Assembly: GCA_017503645.1 (NCBI GenBank)
Contig: JAFVSR010000091.1
Coordinates: forward strand, 1-49,609
DNA length: 49,609 nucleotides
DNA from: Bacteroidaceae bacterium
Lineage (GTDB): Bacteria > Bacteroidota > Bacteroidia > Bacteroidales > Bacteroidaceae
Reading direction: 5' to 3'
Shown here: positions 36,700-44,715 of the stretch, piece by piece
Position numbering within the stretch: position 1 is the first letter of the stretch
How the letters are laid out: every line of letters starts with the position of its first letter
Program-made: the position numbers and the translations under genes
Notes under the pieces: model-generated
Seen by the model: only the letters and a program-made list of their open reading frames with translations
Told to the model about the DNA's origin: nothing
The model's database searches: none

Positions 36700-37779
36700 A
36701 TGAAGAAAACTATATTTATAATATCCCTGCTGCTTGCTTTGTGCGGTGGTGCAGCCGTGGCGCAGAGCAATGTTTCGGTGAATGCCGAAATAGATTCGTG
36801 CCAGCGCCTCATAGGCGAGCAGGCAAGAATCAAACTGAAAGTGGGTGTGGATGCCAACCGCAGAACTCTGCTGCCGCAATTCGGGAAAGAGATTGTGGAG
36901 GGTGTGGAGATTGTGGAGAAACTGCCCATCGACACACAGCTGCTCAATGAAGGAAAGCGCCTGCTTATTACCGAGGAGTATGTGGTGACATCGTTCGACA
37001 GCGCTCTATATGTGATTCCCGCATTCGAGGTGCTGGTAGATGGCGAGCCTTTCTATTCGGAAGAGCTTGCCCTTGCCGTGTATATGATGCCGGTGGATAC
37101 CACAAACCTCGACCAATTCTTTCCGCCAAAGGAGATATGGCCTGTGGAACTCACCTGGGACGACTATAAAGCCCCTGTGGGTTACTCTTTTCTGCTCCTC
37201 GTATTAGCGGCCGTTCTTGCGTGGGTAACTATAAGATACATAAACAACAAGCCCATAATACGTATAGTAAAGGTTAAACCTAAATTGCCGGCACACGTGG
37301 TGGCTCTGAACGAGATTCAGCGCATAAAAAGCGACGACAGCTGGCGCACAGCAGGTAGCAGCAAGGAGTACTACACTGCACTTACCGATGCGCTGCGCGA
37401 GTATATGAACGAGCGCTTTGCATTCAATGCAACCGAGATGACCAGCGCCGAGATTGTGGAGCAGTTGCTTAAAATAAAGGATAAGGAGAGCCTGCGCGAG
37501 TTGCGCGAGATTCTGGAAACGGCCGACCTTGTGAAATTTGCGAAATTCAACCCGCCGATGAACGAGAACGACCGCAACCTGCTGAATGCAATAGATTTTG
37601 TCAACGAAACAAAGATTGCCGACAACGAGGTGGTGCAGCAGCCCACCGAGAAGAGGGTGGTGAACCAGCGCTCCGTGCGCGAGAAAAGACTGCTCCTGTT
37701 ATCGGTTGTTCTGCTATCATTGGCTACAGCAACGGTGCTTGCACTGCTCATTTGCGAACTCTATTATTTGTTAAGCTAA
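36700..37779 (+). CDS. Bat-operon membrane protein
   Basis: 359 aa. A signal peptide (MKKTIFIISLLLALCGGAAVAQ) is followed by a beta-rich periplasmic domain (about 25-150), a membrane helix at about 160-178 (SFLLLVLAAVLAWVTIRYI), a cytoplasmic helical segment of about 150 residues and a final C-terminal membrane helix. It occupies the position between DUF58 and batA found in other Bacteroidota bat clusters, where the product has no established role. It likely scaffolds the VWA proteins. Confidence 0.75.
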   Translation: MKKTIFIISLLLALCGGAAVAQSNVSVNAEIDSCQRLIGEQARIKLKVGVDANRRTLLPQFGKEIVEGVEIVEKLPIDTQLLNEGKRLLITEEYVVTSFDSALYVIPAFEVLVDGEPFYSEELALAVYMMPVDTTNLDQFFPPKEIWPVELTWDDYKAPVGYSFLLLVLAAVLAWVTIRYINNKPIIRIVKVKPKLPAHVVALNEIQRIKSDDSWRTAGSSKEYYTALTDALREYMNERFAFNATEMTSAEIVEQLLKIKDKESLRELREILETADLVKFAKFNPPMNENDRNLLNAIDFVNETKIADNEVVQQPTEKRVVNQRSVREKRLLLLSVVLLSLATATVLALLICELYYLLS

Positions 37780-37792
37780 CAGTGATTGTAAT

Positions 37793-38782
37793 ATGTTTTT
37801 CTCTAAAATAGGATATCTGCTTCTTTTTATACCTCTTGCCGCATATGTGGTGTGGTATGTGCTGAAAGGGCGCAAACTGGAGCCTTCGATGAAGATTTCC
37901 ACCGCAGCCCCCTTTCTCAAGAAGAGTGTAAAGAGCTATAAGAACTATATCATAGACCTGCCGTTTGTGTTGCGTGTCGTCACATTGTCGATGGTAATAT
38001 TTATGCTTGCACGCCCCCAAAGCACAAACCGCTGGGAGAATACCGAGGTTGAGGGTATAGACATTATGCTGGCTATGGACGTGTCAACAAGTATGCTTGC
38101 AATGGACCTCACCCCCAACCGTCTGGAGGCTGCCAAGCAGGTGGCTGCCGAGTTTGTGAACAGCCGCCCCAATGACAATATGGGATTGACAATATTTGCC
38201 GGCGAGAGTTTTACACAGTGCCCGCTGACGATAGACCATACCGTGATGCTCAATATGCTCAACTCGGTGAAGTGCGACATTGCCGCGCAGGGAATAATAG
38301 AGGATGGCACAGCCATTGGTATGGGTATTGCCAACGCGGTGAGCCGACTTAAGGAGAGCAAGGCAAAGTCTAAAGTTATCATTCTGCTCACCGATGGTGC
38401 TAACAATCGTGGCGAAATATCGCCCGAGGCTGCCGCTGAGATTGCAAAAAAGTTTGGCATAAGAATATACACGATCGGTGTGGGTACAAACGGAACAGCC
38501 CCCTATCCCTATGGTGGCAGGGTGGTGAACGTGCCTGTGGAAATTGACGAAACCACGCTTAACAAAATAGCTACAATAACCGACGGAAATTACTACCGAG
38601 CCACCAGCAATTCCAAACTGAAGGAGGTTTATGAGAAAATTGACAAACTTGAGCGCACCAAACTGAACGTCAAGGAGTTCAGCACACGCGAAGAGGAGTT
38701 CCAAATTTTTGCCATAATAGCATTCGTCGCGTTGCTGATGGAAATACTGTTGCGTAATACCATATTAAAGAAGATACCCTGA
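37793..38782 (+). CDS. batA: BatA, VWA-domain membrane protein
   Basis: 329 aa. N-terminal helices (about 5-25 and 58-75), then a VWA domain with the MIDAS AMDVSTSMLAMD, the Thr in a DGTAIGMG loop and LTDGANNRGE; a C-terminal helix follows. It is part of the aerotolerance (Bat) complex in the inner membrane, linked in Bacteroides to growth after oxygen exposure. It lies 13 nt after the preceding gene and 13 nt before batB. Confidence 0.93.
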   Translation: MFFSKIGYLLLFIPLAAYVVWYVLKGRKLEPSMKISTAAPFLKKSVKSYKNYIIDLPFVLRVVTLSMVIFMLARPQSTNRWENTEVEGIDIMLAMDVSTSMLAMDLTPNRLEAAKQVAAEFVNSRPNDNMGLTIFAGESFTQCPLTIDHTVMLNMLNSVKCDIAAQGIIEDGTAIGMGIANAVSRLKESKAKSKVIILLTDGANNRGEISPEAAAEIAKKFGIRIYTIGVGTNGTAPYPYGGRVVNVPVEIDETTLNKIATITDGNYYRATSNSKLKEVYEKIDKLERTKLNVKEFSTREEEFQIFAIIAFVALLMEILLRNTILKKIP

Positions 38783-38795
38783 AACGTATTTGAAT

Positions 38796-39815
38796 ATGAA
38801 ATTTGCAAGTCCCGAATATCTCTATCTGCTGATACTGCTACCCCTGTTATTGGCAGTGTATATATACTCAAATTACAGAAGGAACAGGAATTTGAGGCTC
38901 TATGGCGATGTGCAGTTGCTCAAAAGCCTTATGCCCGATGTTTCGGTCTATCGCCCAAGTATAAAATTCTGGCTCTCGTTTGCGGCATTGGCGCTTATTG
39001 TGGTGGCGCTTGCACGCCCGCAATTCGGTTCAAAGAAGGAGACTATCACAAGGCAGGGCATTGAGGCTGTGATAGCGCTGGACATATCGAACTCTATGAT
39101 GGCCGAGGATATTGCCCCCAATCGCTTGGAAAAGGCAAAAAAGATAATCTCACGCCTTATAGACAAGTTTGAAAACGACAAGGTGGGCCTTATTGTGTTT
39201 GCAGGCGATGCTTTTGTGCAGCTGCCCATAACAAACGATTTCATATCGGCAAAAATGTTTCTTGAAACCATTTCGCCTGCACTCATATCGCGGCAGGGAA
39301 CGGACATTGGCGGGGCAATAAGCCTGGCAATGAAGAGTTTTACCAACACCGAGGGAGTGGGCAAAGCAATTATACTTATCACCGACGGCGAGAACCACGA
39401 AGGCGGTGCCGAGGAGGCAGCCAAGCTGGCAGCCGACAAGGGTATGAATGTATATGTTCTTGGAATAGGTTCATTGGAGGGCGCTCCCATACCGGCCGAC
39501 GGCAGCAACGATTACCGTCGCGACAAGGAGGGCAACGTGGTTGTAACCAAGCTGAACGAGCAGATGGCACAAACCGTGGCGCAAGCCGGCAATGGTGCAT
39601 ATATAAGGGTTGATAACACAAATAACGCACAGAAGATTTTAGAGAGCGAAGTGAACAAACTGGCCAAGGCCGATGTGACCACCGAGGTATATACCGAGTT
39701 CAACGAGCAATTCGAGTTCATTGCGTGGATTGCCTTTATTCTGCTTGTGATTGAGGCACTTATACTCACAGGAAAGAGCCGCTTTACCCGTGGATTCAAG
39801 TTGTTTGACAAATAA
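38796..39815 (+). CDS. batB: BatB, VWA-domain membrane protein
   Basis: 339 aa from the ATG at 38796; a TTG two codons upstream is less likely. Two N-terminal membrane helices, a VWA domain with ALDISNSMMAED and ITDGENHEGG, and a C-terminal membrane helix. It is a paralogue of BatA and a predicted partner in the Bat complex. Confidence 0.93.
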   Translation: MKFASPEYLYLLILLPLLLAVYIYSNYRRNRNLRLYGDVQLLKSLMPDVSVYRPSIKFWLSFAALALIVVALARPQFGSKKETITRQGIEAVIALDISNSMMAEDIAPNRLEKAKKIISRLIDKFENDKVGLIVFAGDAFVQLPITNDFISAKMFLETISPALISRQGTDIGGAISLAMKSFTNTEGVGKAIILITDGENHEGGAEEAAKLAADKGMNVYVLGIGSLEGAPIPADGSNDYRRDKEGNVVVTKLNEQMAQTVAQAGNGAYIRVDNTNNAQKILESEVNKLAKADVTTEVYTEFNEQFEFIAWIAFILLVIEALILTGKSRFTRGFKLFDK

Positions 39816-39825
39816 TTTGCACTAT

Positions 39826-40542
39826 ATGACAAGGATAAAATATATATTACTGTTTATTGCAACCCTTATGTGTGTGGGCGCTTCGGCACAAAAAAGCTAC
39901 CGCGAGCACTTGAGAAGCGGCAATAAATTATATGCCGACAGCCTATACGACAAGGCAGAGGTGGAGTATCGCAAGGCGGTGGAGATTGACCCCAATGGCA
40001 GTGAAGCGCTTTACAATCTGGGCAACGCGCTCTTGCGCCAAGAGAAAGCACAGGAAGCTATGGACCAGTTTACTATGGCCGCAAAACGAACCACCGACAA
40101 GAAAAACCTTGCAGAAGTACATCATAATATGGGTGTAATATGCCAGGCATCAAAGGATTATGCCAATGCCGTGGAGTATTACAAGCAGGCGCTGCGCGAG
40201 AATCCAACCGACCACGAAACCCGTTACAACCTTGCTGTGGCTATGAAGCAGTTGCAAAATCAGCAGCAACAGCAACAGAACGAGCAGCAAAACGAGAATA
40301 AGGAACAGGAGAAACAGGAGCAAGAGCAGCAGCAAAACCAGCAACAGCAACAGGAGGAGGAGCAGCAACAGGAGCAGCAACAACAAGAACAAGAGCAGCA
40401 GGCACAGGAAAACGAAGACGAAATGTCCAAAGAGAATGCCGAGCAGCTGTTGGAATCGGCTATGCAAGACGAGAAGGAGGTTCAGGAGAAGGTAAAGAAG
40501 ATGATGCAGATACGAGGTAAAAAGCTCGACAAGGATTGGTAA
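39826..40542 (+). CDS. batC: BatC, TPR protein with Gln/Glu-rich tract
   Basis: 238 aa from the ATG at 39826, which begins a signal peptide (MTRIKYILLFIATLMCVGASA); the frame extends upstream into batB, but that is not a real start. Residues about 25-140 hold three TPR motifs (for instance GSEALYNLGNALLRQEKAQEA). Residues about 144-200 are nearly pure Gln and Glu from repeated CAR/GAR codons. The last 35 residues are charged helix. It is a periplasmic scaffold of the Bat complex. The Gln/Glu tract length is likely variable between strains. Confidence 0.92.
   Translation: MTRIKYILLFIATLMCVGASAQKSYREHLRSGNKLYADSLYDKAEVEYRKAVEIDPNGSEALYNLGNALLRQEKAQEAMDQFTMAAKRTTDKKNLAEVHHNMGVICQASKDYANAVEYYKQALRENPTDHETRYNLAVAMKQLQNQQQQQQNEQQNENKEQEKQEQEQQQNQQQQQEEEQQQEQQQQEQEQQAQENEDEMSKENAEQLLESAMQDEKEVQEKVKKMMQIRGKKLDKDW
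40255..40410 (+). repeat. CAG/CAA/GAG trinucleotide-rich tract in batC
   Basis: Runs of CAG, CAA and GAG/GAA codons encode the Gln/Glu segment. It is an imperfect trinucleotide repeat prone to slippage in steps of three, which would keep the frame. Confidence 0.8.
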
Positions 40543-40595
40543 CGCCCCTTTTACGTTAAATGAAAAAACAGGTAAAAATTGAAACGAATATATAG

Positions 40596-42425
40596 ATGAA
40601 GAAATTAGTTCTTACAATATCGATATTGCTTTTGGCAGTGCCGGCCATTTTTGCCGACGATGTTACATTTGAAGCAACTGCGCCCAAGGCTGTGGTTGTG
40701 AACCAGCAATTCCAGCTCAAATATATCATAAACACACACAAGGCAAGAGAGCCTCGCCTGCCGGCAATAGAGGGTTTCTCAATTATTGCGGGCCCCTTCC
40801 GTTCGCAGCAATCAAGCACACAAATCATAAACGGCCAGGTGACATCGAGCAACACCCTGGTGTTTACATATACACTCATTGCCGACAAGGAGGGCGAGTA
40901 TAAGATTGCAGGTGCCACAGCCAACATAAACGGCAACGACTACACATCTAACCCTGTAACAATAAAGGTGTTGCCGCCCGACCAGGCAAGCGCCGCACAG
41001 AGCAGTGCACGCCAGCAACGTGGCAGCCGTTCGAACCGTGCGGCCGACCCGACAAACATCCCCGCCGATGACCTTTTTATGACAGCCACGCTTAACAAAA
41101 CCAAAGTGTTCGAACAGGAGGCCGTACTCCTTTCGTTCAAGGTATATTCGGCAGTGAACCTCACATCGCTCAACGGAAAAATCCCCGACCTCAAGGGCTT
41201 CCAGATACAGGAGGTGGAGCTGCCGCATAACAAAGAGTGGGGCCTTGAGCACTACAAAGGGCGTAATTACCGCACCATACTATGGCAGCAATACGTTCTT
41301 TTCCCGCAACAGAGTGGCGAAATAGAGATACCATCGGCCACATTTGAGGGTACAGTGGCTGTGCAGACACGCGCATACGACCCGTTCGATTTCTTTGGAG
41401 GCGGTGGTTATGTTGACGTAAAAAAGGAGTTGCGCACCCCCGTACTTAAACTCAACGTGCAGAAATTACCCGATGGAAAACCTGCCGATTTTTCGGGTGG
41501 AGTTGGAAGTTTCAAACTATCATCATCGTTGAGCAGCGATGATGTGAAGGCCAACGAAACTGTAACCCTGCGCCTTGTAATTTCGGGAACAGGAAATATG
41601 AAGCTGATAAAGACACCCGAGGTGTCGTTCCCCGAGGATTTCGAGGTGTATGATCCCAAAGTGGAGAACAAAATATCGCTGCGCAACGACGGCTTTTCGG
41701 GCAACAAGGTTATTGAGTATCTGGTAATTCCCCGTTTTGGTGGCGAATATACTATACCGGCCGTTAAATTCTCTTATTTCGACATCGCAAGCAAGCAGTA
41801 CAAAACCCTTGAAACACAAAGCTACACTTTGAACGTGGAGAAGGGCAAGGAGAGTGCCGGTGGCACAGTGGCTGCGTATGTGAGCAAGGAGGAACTGAAA
41901 CTGTTGGGGCAGGACATACGCTACATAAAGCGAGGCGATGTAACCACCGCCCCTGCAGGCAGCTATCTGTTTGCATCCATCACATATTGGTTGTGGTACA
42001 TTGTACCGCTGCTGCTGTTTGTCATTTATATTCTCATTCACCACAAGCAGATGCGCGAGAATGCCAACATTGCGGCTATGCGCACAAAAAAGGCCAACAA
42101 GGTGGCTGTGAAACGCTTGAAGGTGGCAAAGAAATTGCTGAAGGAGAACAAGAAGAACGAGTTCTATGACGAAATTCTGAAAACCCTTTGGGGATATATG
42201 AGCGACAAGTTGAGCATTCCCGTGTCGCAGTTGTCCAAGGAGAACATTGCAGCCGAGCTTGAGAAAAAAGGTGTGAACGAGGAGCTTGTGAAGGAACTTC
42301 ACGATGTGCTGAACGAGGGCGAGTTTGCACGCTACGCACCAGGCGATGCCGGTGCCGCTATGGACAAGGTCTATAATATGGCCATCGAGATTATAAGTAA
42401 AATGGAGAACTCTATAAAAAGATGA
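40596..42425 (+). CDS. batD: BatD family protein
   Basis: 609 aa. A signal peptide (MKKLVLTISILLLAVPAIFA) leads to several beta-sandwich domains of the BatD type (about 22-440), then one membrane helix (about 455-475) and a cytoplasmic helical C-terminus rich in Lys. It is thought to present or modulate the VWA proteins from the periplasmic side. It starts 53 nt after batC and ends 4 nt before batE. Confidence 0.92.
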   Translation: MKKLVLTISILLLAVPAIFADDVTFEATAPKAVVVNQQFQLKYIINTHKAREPRLPAIEGFSIIAGPFRSQQSSTQIINGQVTSSNTLVFTYTLIADKEGEYKIAGATANINGNDYTSNPVTIKVLPPDQASAAQSSARQQRGSRSNRAADPTNIPADDLFMTATLNKTKVFEQEAVLLSFKVYSAVNLTSLNGKIPDLKGFQIQEVELPHNKEWGLEHYKGRNYRTILWQQYVLFPQQSGEIEIPSATFEGTVAVQTRAYDPFDFFGGGGYVDVKKELRTPVLKLNVQKLPDGKPADFSGGVGSFKLSSSLSSDDVKANETVTLRLVISGTGNMKLIKTPEVSFPEDFEVYDPKVENKISLRNDGFSGNKVIEYLVIPRFGGEYTIPAVKFSYFDIASKQYKTLETQSYTLNVEKGKESAGGTVAAYVSKEELKLLGQDIRYIKRGDVTTAPAGSYLFASITYWLWYIVPLLLFVIYILIHHKQMRENANIAAMRTKKANKVAVKRLKVAKKLLKENKKNEFYDEILKTLWGYMSDKLSIPVSQLSKENIAAELEKKGVNEELVKELHDVLNEGEFARYAPGDAGAAMDKVYNMAIEIISKMENSIKR

Positions 42426-42429
42426 TTAT

Positions 42430-43197
42430 ATGAGAGTAGCAACCTATATTTTGTTATTTTTTCTTCCTTGTCTTGCCGTGGCACAGGGCAACGAGGCCGT
42501 TACCGCACATACAAAAGCAGCCGGCGACAGCCTCTACATAAACAATGATTTTGCCGGAGCCATAGCGGTGTATGAGCAGATACTTGCAACAGAGGGGGAG
42601 GCGGCCGATATCTACTACAACCTGGGAAATGCCTATTACAAGAGCGACGATATTGCCAAAGCCATACTCAACTACGAAAGGGCTCTGCTGCTTGCCCCCA
42701 ACGATGGCGATATAAAATTCAATCTGTCACTTGCACAGACGAAGATTGTGGACAAGGTTTCGGAACCATACAGGATATTCCTTGCCGTGTGGGTTGAAAG
42801 CATCATAAACCTTTTTGCAATGGGTACTTGGGCTGTAATTGCTATTGCAACATTCATACTTTTATTGCTTGCGGTGTTGCTCTTTTTGTTCAGCAACAAG
42901 ATTGGGGCAAGAAAAACAGGTTTCATATTTGCCATTTTTATGTTTGTGATTACTACATTTGCAAACGTTGCAGCCTGGCACCACTACGACAAAATGACCA
43001 ACCGCACCGGGGCCATTATTATGCAACCAAGTGTAACGGCAAAGAGCACGCCCGACAACTCGGGAACCGACCTTTTTGTGATACACGAGGGGCGTAAGGT
43101 GAATATAACCGATGACACTATGAAGGGTTGGAAGGAGATTGAACTCGAGGACGGAACAATGGGGTGGGTGCCCGCAACAGCATTGGAAAAGATATAA
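42430..43197 (+). CDS. batE: BatE, TPR and SH3 protein
   Basis: 255 aa. A signal peptide (MRVATYILLFFLPCLAVAQ), two TPRs (GAIAVYEQILATEGEAADIY and AILNYERALLLAPNDGDIKF), two membrane helices (about 133-160 and 165-185) and a C-terminal SH3-like domain (VTAKSTPDNSGTDLFVIHEG to GWVPATALE). It completes the Bat set. Confidence 0.9.
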   Translation: MRVATYILLFFLPCLAVAQGNEAVTAHTKAAGDSLYINNDFAGAIAVYEQILATEGEAADIYYNLGNAYYKSDDIAKAILNYERALLLAPNDGDIKFNLSLAQTKIVDKVSEPYRIFLAVWVESIINLFAMGTWAVIAIATFILLLLAVLLFLFSNKIGARKTGFIFAIFMFVITTFANVAAWHHYDKMTNRTGAIIMQPSVTAKSTPDNSGTDLFVIHEGRKVNITDDTMKGWKEIELEDGTMGWVPATALEKI

Positions 43198-43203
43198 ACC
43201 GCT

Positions 43204-43899
43204 ATGTACAGAATACAGGATATAATAGACCTTGACAAGCATCTGTTGCTCTCGATGAACGGTGGCGAATCGCTCTTCATCGACGGTTGCATCGGAGTAT
43301 TCACTATGCCCATAGTGTGGGTGCCTATGCTCTTGACAATTCTGTATGTACTCATAAAGAACAACAGCGCAAAGGACTTTATCTCCATTATGGGTTTTAT
43401 GGCGGCAATGCTTGGCGTGGCATACTTTGTAACGGAATATGCATTGCAACCCTTCTTTGATTACCTGCGCACGCTTTATGGCGCCGACAGCCTTAACCTG
43501 TTGAATGCAATGAACGAGTATCGCGCCACCAACGGATTCCTGCTCACGCACGCAACATTGGCGTTCTCAATGGCCCTGTTCTTAGCGTTGCTCATACGTC
43601 ATAGAGTGCTCACCTTTTCGTTATTGCTGTGGGCCTTGATAGGGTGCTATACCGGGCTTTATATGGCGGTGAACTACCCGTGGGATATACTCACAGGGGC
43701 CCTTCTGGGCGTAGTATGCGCATTGATGACATATAGACTATATATCTATATGCAGAACAAACAGCGCCGCAGCCGCCGCGACTGGATAAGCGACCGCTTT
43801 ACCCGGAGCGGCTACGAGGTGCCCGATGTCTATCGCCTGCTTGTGGTTATGTATGCCACCTTTGCGGCTATCCCCGTAATATCTTTCTTTTTAATATAA
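43204..43899 (+). CDS. PAP2-family membrane protein, active site degenerate
   Basis: 231 aa with about six membrane helices. The overall PAP2 layout is present, but key residues are not. The third motif, normally SRxxxGxHYPxD, reads TGLYMAVNYPWD (150-161), so Arg is Gly151 and the nucleophilic His is Asn157. The first motif (K...RP) is reduced to LQPFFDYLRT. Only the motif-2 His (His116, in LLTHAT) remains. If functional, it would bind a lipid phosphate without hydrolysing it. It follows batE by 6 nt, so it is in the bat operon. Family assignment rests on topology and motif remnants. Confidence 0.75.
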   Translation: MYRIQDIIDLDKHLLLSMNGGESLFIDGCIGVFTMPIVWVPMLLTILYVLIKNNSAKDFISIMGFMAAMLGVAYFVTEYALQPFFDYLRTLYGADSLNLLNAMNEYRATNGFLLTHATLAFSMALFLALLIRHRVLTFSLLLWALIGCYTGLYMAVNYPWDILTGALLGVVCALMTYRLYIYMQNKQRRSRRDWISDRFTRSGYEVPDVYRLLVVMYATFAAIPVISFFLI

Positions 43900-43952
43900 C
43901 CTGAGTTCGATATAATATTTTCACTGTAAATTGGTGTATTTGGCATAGCTTT

Positions 43953-43979
43953 TGTCGTATCGAACGTAAGTGAGATATC
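43953..43979 (+). repeat. Dispersed intergenic repeat, copy 4 (degenerate)
   Basis: It reads TGTCGTATCGAAC then GTGAGATATC. It faces copy 5 at 44000-44027 as an inverted pair between two convergent genes, and the pair could fold as a hairpin. Confidence 0.55.
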
Positions 43980-43999
43980 CCGAGTTTCGTGGTGGTTTT

Positions 44000-44027
44000 G
44001 AGATTCCTCACAAAGTTCGGAATGACA
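44000..44027 (-). repeat. Dispersed intergenic repeat, copy 5
   Basis: On the minus strand it begins TGTCATTCCGAAC and ends TGTGAGGAATCTC, almost identical to copy 1. Confidence 0.75.
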
Positions 44028-44036
44028 GGTACGCGA

Positions 44037-44531
44037 TTAATATAATTCGATGAATTCGTAGCTGTTACCCACAATCGAGAGGTAACGCATAAATTCCTGC
44101 TGCGATATCACCACCGTGGCACGGTTGTCGTTTGGATGAAAGCTCAACGACTCCTCTTTCTTTAGATTCTCGTCTATAAACAGATGCACGTGGTTTTCGC
44201 TATCGTTTATAAGACCGAAAGGAGATACCGAGCCGGGGCACAGCCCCAAGTATTGGGCCATACGACGGGGTGATGCGAATGTGAGTTTCCCCTGATGCAG
44301 GCGTTGCTCCAGGTCGTGGATGTGCAGGTCACGTTCGCAATCGAGCACCACAAGGTAGTGACGGTTGCCCTTGTGGTTCCTGAAAAAGAGATTCTTGCAG
44401 TGCTTTGAGCCGTCGGCACGCCATTGGGTGCGCGCTATCTCTATTGTGGGGGCCTCGTCGTGGGTGTACCACGAATACTCTATGTTGTTGCTTATCAAAT
44501 AATCCAACACCGTTTTTATACGTTCTTCCAT
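44037..44531 (-). CDS. Prolyl-tRNA editing protein, ProX/YbaK-like deacylase
   Basis: 164 aa, single domain. Features of the prolyl-tRNA-synthetase-associated fold are TIEIARTQWRADGSKHCKNLFFRN (in parts, about 29-52), with the conserved Lys before NLFF, then VVLDCERDL and the GLCPGSVSPFGLIND loop, which carries the GxxPFG-type motif of the substrate pocket. It clears alanine or cysteine mischarged on tRNA-Pro. It has no synthetase domain and stands alone, convergent with the PAP2 gene. Confidence 0.88.
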   Translation of the reverse strand: MEERIKTVLDYLISNNIEYSWYTHDEAPTIEIARTQWRADGSKHCKNLFFRNHKGNRHYLVVLDCERDLHIHDLEQRLHQGKLTFASPRRMAQYLGLCPGSVSPFGLINDSENHVHLFIDENLKKEESLSFHPNDNRATVVISQQEFMRYLSIVGNSYEFIELY

Positions 44532-44670
44532 TTTCTCGTTTTTCTATTCCGCAAGCTAAGATAGCTATAAATAACATTCGTCGTATCGTGGTGGGCTGTT
44601 TATGTGGTAAAATATTCTTAATTTTATATAAATAAACAGATGTGTGGCCTATCAACCGAATTAAAATGAG

Positions 44671-44678
44671 TATCTTCG
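44671..44678 (+). promoter_or_regulatory. -7 element variant for the M16 peptidase gene
   Basis: TATCTTCG, then CGCAACGA-like sequence (GCACGAA), 38 nt before the ATG. It is the same variant as at 27384 and 28927. No clear -33. Confidence 0.4.
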
Positions 44679-44715
44679 CACGAATTATTCTAAAAATCAT
44701 TAATAAATAATTTAT

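Noticed and set aside
34789-36879. A 696-aa frame on the minus strand across moxR and DUF58
   Set aside because: It is a shadow of the well-supported moxR and DUF58 genes on the plus strand and has no recognisable domain.
40150-40467. A minus-strand frame that is almost pure leucine
   Set aside because: It is the reverse of the batC Gln/Glu repeat and not a membrane protein.
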